64,000 nucleotides of DNA, taken from JAWKWA01 sp041397765. GTDB lineage: Bacteria; Pseudomonadota; Alphaproteobacteria; Rhizobiales; Hyphomicrobiaceae. The stretch is taken from NCBI GenBank assembly GCA_041397765.1, contig JAWKWA010000008.1:124001-188000 (forward strand), given 5' to 3'. Under the pieces are notes generated by a model. That model did no database searches. It was not told where the DNA came from and saw only the letters and a list, made by a program, of their open reading frames with translations. Shown here one piece after another: positions 52,356 to 61,218 of this stretch. Each line of letters begins with the position of its first letter. Within the stretch, counting starts at the first letter, position 1. A program made the position numbers and the translations under genes.

Positions 52356-53518
52356 TCAGTTCGCCTCCGCCCAGTCGCCGAGCCGGCCGAGGAAGCCGAG
52401 GCAGCGGTCGAGCTCGGAAGCGACGATGAACTCGTCGGGCGTGTGCGCCTGGGCGATGTCGCCCGGCCCGCAGATCACCGAGGGGCACCCGCCGTCCTGG
52501 AACAGCCCGGCCTCGGTGCCGTAGGAGACGGCGAAGGTCTCGTTCTGTCCGGCGAGCTTCAGGGTCAGCGACACCGCTTCCGAGCCGTCTCCCGAGAAGA
52601 AGGCCGGCACGTTGCCGGTCTCGATGGTCTCGATGCCGGCATCCTCCGCGATCGCCCGCATGCCCGGCAGACAATGGGTGGCGCCGAACTGCTCGAGCCG
52701 TGCGACCACGGGAGCGGGATCGAAACCGGGAACCCCCGCATCTCCCATCGGAACGCGCAATGCTTCGGCATGATGTTCTGCGCCCGGCCGCCCTCGATGA
52801 GGCCGACCTGCAGCGTCGTATAGCCGGGCGTGAAGCGTGGATCGGTGCTCGTCTCGCGCAGGTCCGCCTCGATGCGCGCCAGCTCGGCGATGAGCTGGCC
52901 GGCCACATGGATGGCATTGACGCCGATATGCGACATGCTCGAATGCGCCTCGCGTCCGGTCACGATCGTATTGTACCGGCTCGCACCCTTGTGCGCGTCG
53001 ACTACGGTCATCACCGTCGGCTCGCCGACGATCACGACGCGCGGCTTGACGAGACGTCCGCCGAGCTCGGCGATCATCGGCCGGACGCCCGTACAGCCGA
53101 CCTCCTCGTCATAAGAAAAGGCGATGTGGACGGGCGTCTTCAGCTTGCGCGCCTTCAGGTCCGGCACCATGGCGAGCACGCAGGCGAGGAAGCCCTTCAT
53201 GTCGCAGGCGCCGCGCCCGTAGAGCTTGCCGTCGCGCTCGACGAGCTTGAAGGGGTCGCTCGTCCAGCTCTGTCCGGTGACCGGCACCACGTCGGTATGG
53301 CCCGACAGCGCGATGCCCCCCGTGCTCGAAGGGCCGATGGTTGCGAAAAGACTTGCCTTCAATCCGTCGGGCGTCGGAACGAGCTGGCTCTCGATCCCAT
53401 GCTCGGCGAGAAAATCTTTCACGAATTCGATGAGCGGAATATTGGATTTCGCGCTCGTCGTGTCGAAGGATACGAGCCTGGCAAGCAGCTCGCGCGCGTG
53501 CGCCGATGCGGGAAGCAA
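52356..53518 (-). pseudogene. argE: Acetylornithine deacetylase, frameshifted
   Basis: An M20 metallopeptidase-type deacetylase of arginine synthesis. The N-terminal part holds metal ligands SGHTDVVPV, RGACDMKGF, and SYDEEVGCTGVRPMI. The frame breaks at about 52733-52737, where a run of five C (G on the coding strand) should be six: EMRG then jumps into frame VPGFDPAPVVARLEQFGATHC, and the C-terminal half continues to 52356. The start is a TTG at 53518 with AGGAG six to seven bases before it. As written, the protein loses the last ~130 residues. A homopolymer indel by sequencing is a real alternative to a true mutation. Confidence 0.82.
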
Positions 53519-53634
53519 GCAGATCTCCTGCAGGATGTCTCGATGATCTTTCTCGGCCCTTCGGCCGCGACAGGCAAACGGAGCGCATATTCGCCGGCCC
53601 GTCAACCTTCGGGACCTGTCTTCGACGCAGTTCT

Positions 53635-54027
53635 TCAGTTCAGTTTTCGCACGCCGAACGGGCTGTCGAGCGAGAAGGCCGGGATGTCGATGTTGAAGAG
53701 CTCGCCCTGCGCGTCCTCCATCTGATACCAGCCGACCATGATGCCGGACGGCGTCTTCAGCGGACAGAAGCTCGTATAGGTGAAGCTCGTGCCGGGCAGG
53801 ATTACCGGCTGCTCGCCGACGACGCCAGGTCCCCTCACCTCCTCCGTCACGCCGTTGGCATCGGTGATCCGCCAGGTCCGCGAGCGCAACTGCACCGCGC
53901 TTTCGCCCTGGTTGGCGATCTCGATCGTGTAGGACCAGACGAACCGGCCGCTCGCCGGTGCCGATTTCGCCGCGAGATATTCGGGCCTGACGGTGACCTC
54001 GATCGCGCGCGTGACGGCGGTGTACAT
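53635..54027 (-). CDS. apaG: ApaG domain protein
   Basis: A 130-residue ApaG (DUF525) protein with the fibronectin-III-like fold: VRPEYLAAKSAP, VWSYTIEIANQGES, LRSRTWRITDANG, and the Gly-rich GPGVVGEQPVILPGTSFTYTS followed by PSGIMVGWYQM. ApaG binds nucleotides and is linked to Co2+ resistance and Ap4A metabolism in enterobacteria; its role here is unproven. It lies 116 bases beyond the start of argE on the same strand. Confidence 0.93.
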   Translation of the reverse strand: MYTAVTRAIEVTVRPEYLAAKSAPASGRFVWSYTIEIANQGESAVQLRSRTWRITDANGVTEEVRGPGVVGEQPVILPGTSFTYTSFCPLKTPSGIMVGWYQMEDAQGELFNIDIPAFSLDSPFGVRKLN

Positions 54028-54247
54028 GACGCTTCCTTCCAGTCCGTGTCCGGTCGGTCCGGCGCGGCCTTGCTCGAGCCCTCGTATCGGCCGCGTGCCG
54101 ACCGAAGTCCCATACCGGCAAGCATGTCGAAAAGCCATGGCGTGCGAAAGGCCGGTCCGCGCGCTGCGGCCGGGACGCCGCTCAACATGCCGCCGTGCCT
54201 CGGCTATGGTCGAGGGCCAGTCCCTACCCGCCGACCACGGACCCCCC

Positions 54248-54853
54248 ATGCTCGATACCTTGATTCGACCACTGATCGATCCGCTCTTGAACACGGCCGG
54301 TCGGGCTCTGGCGCGTCTCGGCCTCGGTGCCGACGAGATGACGCTGGCGGGCTTCGTCGCCGGCCTGACGGGCGCCGTCGCGATCTGGCTCGGCGAGCCG
54401 CTCGCAGCTCTCGGTCTCATTCTCGCCAGCCGCCTCGCCGACGGCCTCGACGGCGCCATCGCCCGCGCCACCGTGCAGACCGACCGCGGCGGCTTTCTCG
54501 ACATCGCCCTCGATTTCATCTTCTACGGCGCGGTGCCGCTCGCCTTCGCCTTCGCCGATCCGCATCGCAATGCCCTCGCCGCCGCCGTGCTGATCGCCAG
54601 CTTCTATGCCAACGGTGCGGCCTTCCTCGCCTTTGCGATCTTCGCCGAGAAGCGCGGCCTCCGTACCAGCAGGCAGGGCATCAAGTCGCTCTATTACCTC
54701 GCCGGCCTTGCCGAGGGCACCGAGACGATTCTCTTCTTCGCCCTCGTCTGCATCTATCCCGACGCCTTCCGCTGGATGGCGCTGGTCTTCGCCGGCTTCT
54801 GCACCGTGTCGGCGATCGCGCGCATCGTCTACGCTTGGCGCTCGCTGCGCTGA
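54248..54853 (+). CDS. CDP-alcohol phosphatidyltransferase family protein
   Basis: A 201-residue membrane enzyme of phospholipid synthesis. The catalytic motif is complete: RLADGLDGAIARATVQTDRG followed by GFLDIALD, giving the D-x2-DG-x2-AR...D-x3-D pattern, in the second of about six helices. The alcohol substrate cannot be read from sequence; the protein is shorter than phosphatidylserine synthase and similar to YnjF-like members. It is divergent from apaG and converges with metZ, with the stops 23 bases apart. Confidence 0.88.
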   Translation: MLDTLIRPLIDPLLNTAGRALARLGLGADEMTLAGFVAGLTGAVAIWLGEPLAALGLILASRLADGLDGAIARATVQTDRGGFLDIALDFIFYGAVPLAFAFADPHRNALAAAVLIASFYANGAAFLAFAIFAEKRGLRTSRQGIKSLYYLAGLAEGTETILFFALVCIYPDAFRWMALVFAGFCTVSAIARIVYAWRSLR

Positions 54854-54876
54854 CCCGTCGCCGGCGGCGCGCCCCG

Positions 54877-56088
54877 TCAGACCCTCGCCAGCGCCTGCTC
54901 GAGATCCTCGATCAGGTCGTCCACATGCTCGAGCCCGACCGACAGCCTGACGAGCGTCGGACCGATGCCGAGCTCGGCGCGCGCCTCCTCGCTGAGCCGC
55001 TGATGGGTGGTCGTGGCGGGATGCGTGACGAGGCTCTTGGCGTCGCCCAGATTGTTGGAGATTCGCACGATCCTGAGCGCGTTCATGAAGCGGAACGTCT
55101 CCTCTCGCCCGCCCTTGAGGTCGAAGGCGACCATCTGCCCGCCGCCCGACATCTGCCTGCGGGCGAGCGCCGCCTGCGGGTGGTCGGCGCGTCCAGGATA
55201 GAGCACGCGGGCGATGGCCGGATGCCCCGCCAGCCAGTCGGCGATCCGGCCCGCGCTTTCGCTTGCCGCCCGCACCCTGAGCGGCATGGTCTCGAGCCCC
55301 TTCAGCATCACCCAGGCATTGAACGGGCTGAGCGAGGGCCCGGTCTGGCGATGATAGTCGTGCAGGTGGTCCTTCACGAATTTCGCGCTCGACAGCACGA
55401 TGCCGCCGAGGCAGCGGCCCTGTCCGTCGATATGCTTCGTCGCGGAATAGACGACGACGTCGGCCCCGAGCGCGAGCGGCTTCTGGTAGATCGGCGTCGC
55501 GAATACGTTGTCGACGATGGTCAGCGCCCCGGCCTCGCGCGCGAGGGCGGCGACGGCGCCGATGTCGACGAGCTCGAGCGTCGGATTGGCGGGCGTCTCG
55601 AAGAACAGCACCCGCGTATTGGGCCGCACCGCCGCGCGCCAGGCCGCGTTGTCGCGCCCGTCGACCAGCGTGAAGGCGACCCCGAAGCGCGGCAGCAGCG
55701 TCTCGACCACATAGCGGCAGGAGCCGAACATCGCCCGCGCCGCGACGATATGGTCGCCCGCCTTGAGACAGGAGAGTAGCGCCGCGGTCACCGCGGCCAT
55801 GCCGGTCGCCGCCGAGCGCGCATCCTCGGCGCCCTCGACGAGCTTCATCCGGTCCTCGAACATCTGGACTGTCGGATTGGCGAGGCGCGTATACTGGAAG
55901 CCCGGATCCTCGCCGAGGAAGCGTGCGGCCGCCTGCTCGGCCGACTGGTAGACGAAGCCCTGGGTGAGGAACAGCGCCTCCGAGGTCTCGCCCCATTGCG
56001 AGCGGGTGGTGCCGCCATGGACGAGCAGCGTTTCGGGCCTGAGGCTCGCGGCCTCGGCGGCGATCGGTTTGCGAGGGGCTTGCGTCAT
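54877..56088 (-). CDS. metZ: O-succinylhomoserine sulfhydrylase
   Basis: A 403-residue PLP enzyme that makes homocysteine from O-succinylhomoserine and sulfide. The PLP Lys is Lys218 in VVYSATKHIDGQG; the family motifs QYTRLANPTVQMFEDR, EGAEDARSAATGMAAV and DNVFATPIYQKPLALGAD are intact. It belongs to the Cys/Met metabolism PLP family; MetZ rather than MetB or MetC is inferred from the riboswitch and from the usual rhizobial neighbourhood. GGGAG eight bases upstream fixes the start. Expression is under SAM-II riboswitch control. Confidence 0.92.
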   Translation of the reverse strand: MTQAPRKPIAAEAASLRPETLLVHGGTTRSQWGETSEALFLTQGFVYQSAEQAAARFLGEDPGFQYTRLANPTVQMFEDRMKLVEGAEDARSAATGMAAVTAALLSCLKAGDHIVAARAMFGSCRYVVETLLPRFGVAFTLVDGRDNAAWRAAVRPNTRVLFFETPANPTLELVDIGAVAALAREAGALTIVDNVFATPIYQKPLALGADVVVYSATKHIDGQGRCLGGIVLSSAKFVKDHLHDYHRQTGPSLSPFNAWVMLKGLETMPLRVRAASESAGRIADWLAGHPAIARVLYPGRADHPQAALARRQMSGGGQMVAFDLKGGREETFRFMNALRIVRISNNLGDAKSLVTHPATTTHQRLSEEARAELGIGPTLVRLSVGLEHVDDLIEDLEQALARV

Positions 56089-56120
56089 CGTGTGCGCTCC
56101 CGCCTGCCTCTGGCAGGCAT

Positions 56121-56162
56121 GAAAAAACCCGGATCGGCCGACGCGGGGCCAAAGCCGGGTTC
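56121..56162 (-). terminator. Attenuator terminator of the metZ leader
   Basis: Between the riboswitch and the coding region, AACCCGG (from 56161) and CCGGGTT pair to form a stem, followed by a run of six T (56127 to 56122). This would end transcription before metZ when the hairpin forms. Confidence 0.75.
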
Positions 56163-56168
56163 GCGCAC

Positions 56169-56224
56169 GGCCACTTTAGCGAGTTGTTTTACGTGGCTGC
56201 AAGCCGGCCGGCCAAATCACCACG
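56169..56224 (-). promoter_or_regulatory. SAM-II riboswitch
   Basis: The minus-strand leader contains the SAM-II (metA motif) core: GTGGTGATTTGG, then GCTTGCAGCCACGTAAAA, then CTCGCTAAAGTGGCC, which form the H-type pseudoknot that binds S-adenosylmethionine. The class controls metA, metZ and other methionine genes in alphaproteobacteria. A candidate promoter lies just upstream (TTGACG, 56270 to 56265; TTAATC, 56246 to 56241; spacer 18). Confidence 0.93.
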
Positions 56225-56240
56225 GTCTCTCGACGCCGGG

Positions 56241-56270
56241 GATTAAGCGGATCGGGGGCTTCCGCGTCAA
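56241..56270 (-). promoter_or_regulatory. Candidate metZ promoter
   Basis: TTGACG and TTAATC separated by 18 bases, placed so that transcription would begin just before the riboswitch. Confidence 0.55.
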
Positions 56271-56507
56271 GTGCGGTTTGGTCTAGTGGAGCAGATTGGG
56301 TACCGGCGCCCGACCGGCAGCCGCCCGATTTTCAGCCACCCGGCCGACCGCCGGAGGCGCCGACGCGGCCCGGCACCGGTTGCTCGCCCGAAACCGAACG
56401 CCCGCCGGCGATCCCCTGCGAGGGCCGCTTGTCGCGCTGGGTCAGGCGAACGCGCATATCGTCCCGGCCGCCTGCTGCCGTCCCCTGAAGAGGCAAGGAG
56501 CCCGTTC

Positions 56508-57692
56508 ATGGCCGACAAGACAGAGCCGATGCCAGCAGCGCGGCCAGCGCGCCGACGCGCGGCAGCGGATCGCCCGCCGGCAATCGGTGGCATCCTCCCC
56601 TGCCAGCAGATCGAGGCCCTCGCAAAGTCGGGCGCCATCCGGCCGGGCCAGCCCCTCGCCGCCGGCCAGATCCAGCCCGCGAGCCTCGATCTCCGCCTCG
56701 GCGCGGTCGCCTACCGCGTGCGGGCGAGCTTCCTGCCGCCGCCCGACGTGCCGATCGAGGAACGGCTGAAGGATCTGTCCCTGCACGCCATCGACCTGAC
56801 GGCCGGCGCCGTGCTCGAGACCGGCTGCGTCTATGTCGTGCCGCTGATCGAGGCGCTCGCCCTGCCCGCCGACATCGCCGCCGCCGCCAATCCCAAGAGC
56901 TCGACCGGCCGCCTCGACGTCTTCACCCGCGTCATCGCCGATGGCGTGACGGCCTTCGACCAGATTCCGGCCGGCTTCGCGGGCCGCCTCTACGCCGAGA
57001 TCTGCCCGCAGACCTTCCCGGTCGTCGTCCGCCTCGGCTCGACGCTGACCCAGATCCGCTTCCGCCACGGCGATCCGCGCGAGGACGATGCCGCGCTCGC
57101 CCGTCTGCACGGCGCCGATCCGCTGGTCTCGGGAGGCATCGCCGACATCGCCGGCGGCATCGCCCTCTCGGTCGACCTGTCGATGGGGCTCGCCGGCCGT
57201 GGCGGCCTCGTCGGTTACCGCGCCAAGCGCAATACCGGCGTCGTCGATGTCGACCGGCCGGGTGCCTGCGAGATCGACGACTACTGGGAGGCGATCGAGC
57301 TGAAGCCGGAGCGCCGCCGCCTCATTCTCGACCCCGACCAGTTCTACATCCTCGCCTCCAAGGAGGCGGTGTCGATCCCCCCGACCCATGCTGCCGAGAT
57401 GCTGCCTTTCAATCCCCTCGTCGGCGAGTTCCGTGTGCACTATGCGGGCTTCATGGACCCGGGCTTCGGCCATGCCGGCACGGGCGGCAGCGGTGCCCGC
57501 GTCGTGCTCGAGGTTCGCTCGCACAAGGTTCCCTTCATCCTCGAGGACGGCCAGATCATCGGGCGCCTCGTCTATGAGCGCATGCGCGAGGTGCCCGAGA
57601 CCCTCTATGGCGCCGGCATCGGCAGCCACTACCAGGCGCAAGGGCTGAAGCTGTCGAAGCACTTCCGCAGCGCATCCAGGAAAGCGGTGTAG
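56508..57692 (+). CDS. dcd: 2'-deoxycytidine 5'-triphosphate deaminase, two-domain form
   Basis: A 394-residue protein made of two dUTPase/Dcd-fold halves, the long form found in alphaproteobacteria. The first half holds AGQIQPASLDLRLGAVAYRVRASF and ANPKSSTGRLDVFTRVIADG (the PKSSTGR-type substrate site with the following catalytic region); the second half repeats a similar barrel (EFRVHYAGFMDPGFGHAG). It would supply dUTP for thymidylate synthesis. The first 30 residues are low-complexity. AAGGAG precedes the ATG by nine bases. Divergent from metZ. Confidence 0.88.
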   Translation: MADKTEPMPAARPARRRAAADRPPAIGGILPCQQIEALAKSGAIRPGQPLAAGQIQPASLDLRLGAVAYRVRASFLPPPDVPIEERLKDLSLHAIDLTAGAVLETGCVYVVPLIEALALPADIAAAANPKSSTGRLDVFTRVIADGVTAFDQIPAGFAGRLYAEICPQTFPVVVRLGSTLTQIRFRHGDPREDDAALARLHGADPLVSGGIADIAGGIALSVDLSMGLAGRGGLVGYRAKRNTGVVDVDRPGACEIDDYWEAIELKPERRRLILDPDQFYILASKEAVSIPPTHAAEMLPFNPLVGEFRVHYAGFMDPGFGHAGTGGSGARVVLEVRSHKVPFILEDGQIIGRLVYERMREVPETLYGAGIGSHYQAQGLKLSKHFRSASRKAV

Positions 57693-57756
57693 CGGTTCCC
57701 GCGGGCGAGCACCGCCCGGCCGCGGCCGCCTGCCATGGCCCCGCCCCGCTGTTCGC

Positions 57757-57784
57757 TTGACCGGCCGCGGCTCTGTGCTAGGCT
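57757..57784 (+). promoter_or_regulatory. Promoter of tRNA-Gly
   Basis: TTGACC and TAGGCT with a 16-base spacer, ending 26 bases before the mature tRNA. Predicted start near 57791. Confidence 0.6.
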
Positions 57785-57810
57785 CCGCGTCCTTTCGCCG
57801 ACACCGGCGC

Positions 57811-57884
57811 GCGGGCGTAGTTCAATGGTAGAACGGCAGCTTCCCAAGCTGCATACGAGGGTTCGATTCCCTTCGCCCGCTCCA
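57811..57884 (+). tRNA. tRNA-Gly (anticodon CCC)
   Basis: A full cloverleaf of 74 bases: acceptor stem GCGGGCG/CGCCCGC, D arm, anticodon stem GCAGC/GCTGC with loop TTCCCAA (anticodon CCC), T arm GAGGGTTCGATTCCCTT, and an encoded 3' CCA. It is nearly identical to E. coli tRNA-Gly(CCC). I saw no repeat of its 3' end and no integrase gene next to it, so it is not a visible integration site. Confidence 0.97.
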
Positions 57885-58056
57885 ATGAAATCAATTACTT
57901 ACCGAAACTCTCGTCAAGCTGGCGACCTGCATGCCGGCGTGCCACAGGCAATCCCGCGCGTGGCCGGGAGCTGGTTATGTGACGCTTGCGACCGCGCCCC
58001 GCCTCATTCGAGCGGCCACCGTGGCCGGGCCCCCGCGAACCTCGCCCGCTGCCGGT

Positions 58057-59613
58057 TCACACGAACAGGAAGTCCGCCGCCGTGAAGTGGTCGGCCGAGA
58101 CGCCCCACACGACGATCTCGTCACTTTGCAGGCCATGCACCGGCGTCGCCACCGAGATGACGGTATTGGCCCCCGAGCTCTCGATCCGGAGGTCGCCGAA
58201 GTCGTGGACGCCGAGATAGCCGCCCGCATGGGTCGCGATCTGGATCTTGTCGATGCCATCCTCGAAGCCGAAGATCGTGTCGCTGCCGCCGCCGCTCGGG
58301 CGCAGGCTGAAAACGAAGGTGTCGTGCCCCGCCTCGCCGAGCAGCCAGTCATTGCCGCCGTCGCCGACGAGCACATCGTCGCCATCGCCGCCATAGAGAA
58401 CGTCGTTGCCGGTGCCGCCTGACATCGTATCGTTTCCGGCGCCGCCACGCATGATGTCGCGGCCGTCACCGCCCGACAGCACATCCGCGCCACCGCGCCC
58501 ATCCATGACGTCGTCGCCCGCCCCGCCCTCGATCGCATTGCGAGCGCTGTTGCCGTAGAGATAGTCGTCGAAATCGGACCCGGTCAGGTTCTCGATGGTG
58601 CCGAGGATGTCGAGGCCGGCGCTCAGCGTGTTCTGCACGCCTCCGATCGCCAGATCGACCGCGACGCCCCCGGTGGCGCTTGCATAGCTGGCGGTGTCGA
58701 TGCCATCGCCGCCGACCATCAGGTCGTCGCCCTTGCCGCCATCGAGCACGTCGTCGCCGACATCGCCGCTCAGCACATCGTTGCCGTCGCCGCCGATGAG
58801 GATGTCGTTGCCGGGATCGCCGAGGAGGAAGTCGTTGCCGCCGCGCCCCTCGAGCACGTCGTTGCCGAGGCTGCCGACCAGCGTGTTGTCGGCCGCGTCG
58901 CCGAGCAGGTGGTCGTCGAACACCGTGCCGATCACGCTTTCGACCTCGTCGATCGTGTCGCGGCCCGCGCCCAGCGTGTCCTGTGCCGTGGTGATCGCGA
59001 GGTCGACCGTCACCGCAGCCGTCGAATGTCCGTAGTCGACCTGGTCGAAGCCGTCGCCGCCCTTCATGACGTCGTCGCCATCGCCGCCGATGAAGACGTC
59101 GCTACCCTTGCCGCCGAACAGCAGGTCGTCGCCGCCGCGCCCCTCGAGCCGATCGTTGCCGTCGCCTCCCCGCATCGTGTTGGCGAGCCCGTCGCCGAAC
59201 AGCTTGTCTTCGTGGGCCGAGCCGATGACGCCTTCGATGGAGGTCAGCGTGTCCTTGCCCGCACCCAGCGTGTTCTGCGCGCCCGTGAGTTCCAGATCGA
59301 CGCGCACGCCCGTCTGCGCGCTCTTGTAGGAGGCGAGGTCGAAGCCCTTGCCGCCGTCGAGCCGGTCATTGCCTTCGCCGCCCTCGAGCACATCGTCGCC
59401 CTTGCCGCCGTCGAGCCGGTCGTTTCCGGCATCGCCGAACAGCCTGTCGTCGCCGTTCTCTCCGAACAGGCGGTCCCTTCCTGCCCCGCCGCTGATCAGA
59501 TCGTCGCCCTTGCCCCCCTCGATGAGGTCGTTGTCGCCATTGCCGAAGATGCGGTCGTCGCCATCGGTTCCGATGATATGGTTCTTTCGGCCGTTGCCTC
59601 TGATCGTCGCCAT
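58057..59613 (-). CDS. RTX-repeat (hemolysin-type calcium-binding) protein
   Basis: A 518-residue protein made almost wholly of Ca2+-binding nonapeptides (GGxGxDxLx), e.g. GNDRLDGGKGDDVLEGGEGN. Three spacer modules break the array, each with an SYxxAxxGVxVDLxxxxxQNTLxAGxDxL pattern (about 93, 193 and 314). The C-terminal ~75 residues (DTFVFSLRPSGGGSDTIFGFEDGIDKI to TAADFLFV) are the usual RTX ending and type I secretion signal. There is no enzyme domain. GGAAGG lies six bases before the ATG. Secretion genes are not nearby. It probably forms an extracellular structural or surface-layer-like protein, by inference. Confidence 0.9.
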   Translation of the reverse strand: MATIRGNGRKNHIIGTDGDDRIFGNGDNDLIEGGKGDDLISGGAGRDRLFGENGDDRLFGDAGNDRLDGGKGDDVLEGGEGNDRLDGGKGFDLASYKSAQTGVRVDLELTGAQNTLGAGKDTLTSIEGVIGSAHEDKLFGDGLANTMRGGDGNDRLEGRGGDDLLFGGKGSDVFIGGDGDDVMKGGDGFDQVDYGHSTAAVTVDLAITTAQDTLGAGRDTIDEVESVIGTVFDDHLLGDAADNTLVGSLGNDVLEGRGGNDFLLGDPGNDILIGGDGNDVLSGDVGDDVLDGGKGDDLMVGGDGIDTASYASATGGVAVDLAIGGVQNTLSAGLDILGTIENLTGSDFDDYLYGNSARNAIEGGAGDDVMDGRGGADVLSGGDGRDIMRGGAGNDTMSGGTGNDVLYGGDGDDVLVGDGGNDWLLGEAGHDTFVFSLRPSGGGSDTIFGFEDGIDKIQIATHAGGYLGVHDFGDLRIESSGANTVISVATPVHGLQSDEIVVWGVSADHFTAADFLFV

Positions 59614-59919
59614 GGCTCACCTTCCCGGTTGCAGGACGATGCTGTCGCCGAAGCCAGCATCGGTTGCTTCAGATGTGGTTGGCGGCAGGCCGACCTCCTG
59701 TTACCCGGGTGACAGGGGGATGAATTTTCGTTCAGCATTTTGCCGGCGACACAATGCGGTTGCCGTGTCGGAACGCCGGGAGCTGGCCCGCACTGGGTGG
59801 CATGTCTCCTCCGGAATGCCAGCATTGCGCCTTGCGTCGGCACTCGCCTGTGGTGGAACCGCGGGGACGGGCATATCGACTCCGATGGGAGTAGCGAGGC
59901 GTGGGAAGGGGGACGGACG
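59614..59919. promoter_or_regulatory. Divergent region with a 20-base near-palindrome
   Basis: This stretch separates the RTX gene from the flavoprotein operon and has no gene. CCTGTTACCCGGGTGACAGG (59697-59716) is an inverted repeat with one mismatched pair, a possible operator for one or both sides. GATGCTG/CAGCATC (about 59638-59661) is a second, weaker inverted repeat. Confidence 0.45.
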
Positions 59920-61218
59920 ATGCCGATATCCGAACCGTTCTGGTGGGAGGATGCCGGTCCGCCGGCCTCGCCGCCGCTCGATGCCCTGCCGGCCGAGGTC
60001 GACGTCCTCGTCGTCGGCGCCGGCCTGACCGGCCTGACGGCCGCCCGCACGCTCGCACGCCGGGGGCGCAGCGTTCTCGTCGCCGATGCGGGACCGCCCG
60101 CGATCGGCGCAAGCTCCCGCAATGGCGGCATGGTGCTGGCCGGCCATCGCCAATCGCTCGACCATTTCGAGAGCCGCTATGGCACGGACCTCGGCCACCG
60201 CATGCTGCGCGAGGCCCATGTCGACATGATCCGCCACCTCGAGGACCTCATGGCCGAGGAGAGGATCGCTTGCGACTTCGCCCGCACGGGACGCTTCAAG
60301 GGCTTCTGGCGGCCGTCCGAATACGACAAGGCCGGCCGGGAAATCGAGCGATTGGCGCGCATCGTCCCGATGGAAGCCGAACTTATTCCAAGGGCGCGCC
60401 AGGGCGAGGAGATCGCCACCGACCTCTACTCGGGCGGCGTCGTCTATCGCAATGCCGCCGCGCTCAATCCGGCCAAATGGGTGTTCGGCGTCCTGGCCGC
60501 TGCTCGGCGCGCGGGCGCGGTCGTCGCCGGCGAGACGCCCGTCCTCGGTCTCGAGCGCGACGGCACCGGCTGGCGCGCCTCGACGCCGCGCGGCCCGATC
60601 CGGGCGGGCGAGGTGCTCGTTGCGACCAACGGTTACACGCCGGCCCATCTCGCCGGCCTCAAGCGCCGCATCATCCCCGTGCCGAGCTTCATCGTCGCGA
60701 CCGAGATCCTCGGCGAGAACCGCGTCAGGAGCCTCATCCCGAAGCTTCGCACCATCGGCGAGACCCGCGACCGGCACTGCTATTATCGCCCTTCGCCCGA
60801 CGGCCGGCGCATCGTCTTCGGCGGCCGCGCGGCGATGTTCGAGGTATCCGAGGGGGCGGCGCTCGCGCAGATGCGAGGCCTGCTCTCGCAGGTTTTCCCC
60901 GAGCTCAGCGATGTCGGCATCACGCATTCCTGGCGCGGCCGCACCGGCTTCACCTTCGACTTCGTCCCCCATGTCGGCCGCATCGACGGCCTCTGGCACG
61001 CCATGGGCTATTCCGGCAGCGGCAATGCCATGGCCCCCTGGCTCGGCCACAAGGCGGCCTTGCAGATGATCGGCGACCCCGACGGCGAGACGGCATTCTC
61101 ACGCACGCCGTTCTCGACCCGCTGGTGGCATCGCGGCACCGCCTGGTTCCTGCCTGTCGTCGATATCGGCTTTCGCTGGAAGGACGTGCGCAACAATCTG
61201 CGGAGGGGGAGGGGATGA
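59920..61218 (+). CDS. FAD-dependent oxidoreductase (DAO family)
   Basis: A 432-residue D-amino-acid-oxidase-fold flavoenzyme, closest in layout to gamma-glutamylputrescine oxidase and glycine/sarcosine-oxidase-like proteins. The FAD-binding site is VDVLVVGAGLTGLTAARTLA (about 27-46), with SSRNGGMVLAGH after it, and the C-terminal LWHAMGYSGSGNAMAPWLGH. Substrate is an amine or N-methyl amino acid, not defined. It overlaps the next gene by four bases (ATGA). Confidence 0.87.
   Translation: MPISEPFWWEDAGPPASPPLDALPAEVDVLVVGAGLTGLTAARTLARRGRSVLVADAGPPAIGASSRNGGMVLAGHRQSLDHFESRYGTDLGHRMLREAHVDMIRHLEDLMAEERIACDFARTGRFKGFWRPSEYDKAGREIERLARIVPMEAELIPRARQGEEIATDLYSGGVVYRNAAALNPAKWVFGVLAAARRAGAVVAGETPVLGLERDGTGWRASTPRGPIRAGEVLVATNGYTPAHLAGLKRRIIPVPSFIVATEILGENRVRSLIPKLRTIGETRDRHCYYRPSPDGRRIVFGGRAAMFEVSEGAALAQMRGLLSQVFPELSDVGITHSWRGRTGFTFDFVPHVGRIDGLWHAMGYSGSGNAMAPWLGHKAALQMIGDPDGETAFSRTPFSTRWWHRGTAWFLPVVDIGFRWKDVRNNLRRGRG

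Noticed and set aside
57811..58056. tRNA-Gly as an integration site of a genomic island
   Set aside because: No integrase gene and no repeat of the tRNA 3' end were seen, and the following gene is an ordinary RTX protein.
58057..59613. DNA-level tandem repeat or CRISPR
   Set aside because: The repeats encode in-frame RTX nonapeptides of one protein.
59901..61214. Possible N-terminal fusion extending the DgcA-like protein to 1117 residues
   Set aside because: The upstream part is the wrong frame of the FAD oxidase gene; the flavoprotein's own start at 61215 overlaps the oxidase stop as ATGA.
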